Origin: M55B175 sp964635265
GTDB lineage: Bacteria; Desulfobacterota; Desulfobacteria; Desulfobacterales; Desulfosalsimonadaceae
DNA length: 15,518 nt
Direction: 5' to 3'
NCBI GenBank assembly: GCA_964635265.1
Contig: CAZWNV010000061.1
Span: 1-15,518, forward strand
Each line of letters opens with the position of its first letter. Within the stretch, counting starts at the first letter, position 1. Shown piece by piece: positions 14,452-15,518 of this stretch. Under the pieces are notes generated by a model. It worked only from the letters and a program-made list of their open reading frames with translations, was not told the origin of the DNA and did not search any database. Both the position numbers and the translations under genes were made by a program.

Positions 14452-15518
14452 ATGACAGTCAAAACCTTTGAAACCGTTTGCAGACAGATCGAAGGCCAGC
14501 CGATATTGATTGCCAACCGGGGGATCCCGGCTCGCCGGATCAGCCGCTCCATCTCCGAATGCCTGGAGGCGATCGCCATCCTGACAGCTACAGATGTGGA
14601 CAAGACCTCTCCTTCCACCCTGGGCGCCCACGAGCTTCTGCTGCTGGGCGAGGATCCCAATGCCTATCTGGACATGGACCTGATTATCCGCAAGGCCAGG
14701 GAACGCGGCGTTATCGGCATTCACCCGGGCTGGGGGTTTATTGCGGAAAACGACAACTTCCCGGCCCGGTGCCAGGAGGCGGGGATCACATTTATCGGGC
14801 CTCCCGCCGAAGCCATGAAGACGCTTGGCAACAAGGTGTCCGTACGCGCACTGGCGAAGCAGTTGGGAGTGCCCGTTGTGCCGGGCTCTGAGGGTGCGGT
14901 TACACCAGCGGAGGCAAGGCGGCTTGCAGAGGAGATCGGTTTCCCGGTCATGCTCAAGGCCGAGGGCGGCGGCGGCGGCCGCGGGATCTACGAGGTCTAT
15001 TCCCGGGAGCAGCTGGAATCCTCCTTTACCAAGGCCTCTGTACTGGCCGAGGCCTCCTTCGGCAATCCGCGGATCTACGTCGAAAAATACCTTTCCTCTG
15101 TGCGCCATATCGAGATCCAGGTGATCGCCGACCATTACGGCAATGTCTTTGCCTTTGATGAACGCGACTGCACGGTACAGCGCAACCACCAGAAGCTGGT
15201 GGAAATTACGCCATCGCCATGGCAGCAGATGAACAGCGAGCTGCGTGAGCGCCTCAAATCCTATGCCAGACGCCTGATCGCAGAGGTCGGCTATTATTCC
15301 CTGGCAACAGTGGAGTTCCTTATCGACCCGGAGGGCAATCCCTATCTGATCGAGGTTAACACCCGGCTGCAGGTAGAGCACGGAATTACCGAATGCCGCT
15401 ACGGCATTGATCTGGTCGAGGAGCAGGTAGCCATTGCCTTCGGCAGCCGCCTTCGGCTGTCCGAGGCGGATACAGCCCCGTTCCAGCATGCCATGCAGGT
15501 ACGTATCAACTGCGAGGA
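14452..15518 (+). CDS. Biotin carboxylase / N-terminal part of a biotin-dependent carboxylase (3' end outside window)
   Basis: The frame is open from ATG 14452 (AAAGGAAAG just upstream) to the window edge, 355 codons. It is the AccC/pyruvate-carboxylase biotin carboxylase fold: N-terminal ILIANRGIPARRI, HPGWGF (91-96), the ATP-grasp loop KAEGGGGGRG (169-178), ERDCTVQRNHQK with H246 and K248, and EVNTRLQVEHG (301-311) containing the E, N and R equivalent to E288, N290 and R292 of E. coli AccC. It uses ATP and bicarbonate to carboxylate biotin on a carrier. Departures from the commonest motifs are W94 for Tyr, E171 for Ser, N245 for Arg and G311 for Pro. Only the 5' part is present, so it may be a stand-alone AccC or the start of a multidomain pyruvate or acyl-CoA carboxylase. 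The birA gene immediately upstream supports biotin use. Confidence 0.88.
   Translation, partial: MTVKTFETVCRQIEGQPILIANRGIPARRISRSISECLEAIAILTATDVDKTSPSTLGAHELLLLGEDPNAYLDMDLIIRKARERGVIGIHPGWGFIAENDNFPARCQEAGITFIGPPAEAMKTLGNKVSVRALAKQLGVPVVPGSEGAVTPAEARRLAEEIGFPVMLKAEGGGGGRGIYEVYSREQLESSFTKASVLAEASFGNPRIYVEKYLSSVRHIEIQVIADHYGNVFAFDERDCTVQRNHQKLVEITPSPWQQMNSELRERLKSYARRLIAEVGYYSLATVEFLIDPEGNPYLIEVNTRLQVEHGITECRYGIDLVEEQVAIAFGSRLRLSEADTAPFQHAMQVRINCE

Noticed and set aside
14395..15489. 364-residue minus-strand frame over birA's end and the carboxylase
   Set aside because: The plus strand encodes a clear biotin carboxylase; the antisense frame is a by-product.

Overview
The window looks like a piece of a moderately GC-rich anaerobic bacterium, most likely a Desulfobacterota (sulfate-reducer-like) genome or MAG. 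This is inferred from gene content only: a 1466-residue acyl-CoA dehydratase activase fusion, a DHH-DHHA1-CBS-CBS protein, a PilZ protein with a GNAT-like half, and a BirA ligase beside a biotin carboxylase. No rRNA, tRNA, CRISPR array or transposase was seen. A run of exactly 100 N marks a scaffold join, and a 13-bp sequence is duplicated across it, so the two contigs probably abut.

Layout. 1-1851 (-): 3'-incomplete tandem PilZ protein with an acyltransferase-like C-terminal half. 2088-3423 (+): a ten-codon leader ORF with a strong ribosome binding site, then the DHH/CBS protein, which lacks the poly(A)-polymerase/CCA half often fused to this architecture. 3565-4689 (-): a Nudix hydrolase followed by elbB (DJ-1/PfpI family). 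4788-5786 (+): a class I O-methyltransferase. 5950-6252 (-): a 100-residue protein of unknown function. 6461-7762 (+): a radical SAM protein. 7886-12286 (+): the fused activase. 12298-13306 (-): a SagB-type nitroreductase with an N-terminal membrane segment, then a 78-residue protein of unknown function. 13466-15518 (+): a biotin protein ligase followed 26 bp later by a biotin carboxylase that runs off the window.

How the genes relate. The clearest functional pair is birA plus the carboxylase: the ligase would biotinylate the carrier that works with the carboxylase. The most unusual gene is the activase fusion. It has two ASKHA/BadF domains, of which only the second keeps the nucleotide-binding aspartates, plus a four-cysteine linker and HgdB/DUF2229-like segments. 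It therefore looks like a one-chain ATP-driven low-potential electron-transfer machine of unknown substrate, with its own promoter. The other genes are housekeeping or isolated accessory functions (damage repair of small molecules, signalling, methyl transfer).

Several divergent promoters can be read directly and help fix start codons, notably for the Nudix and SagB-like genes. Many long open frames antisense to the real genes are by-products of GC-rich codon use and are not annotated.
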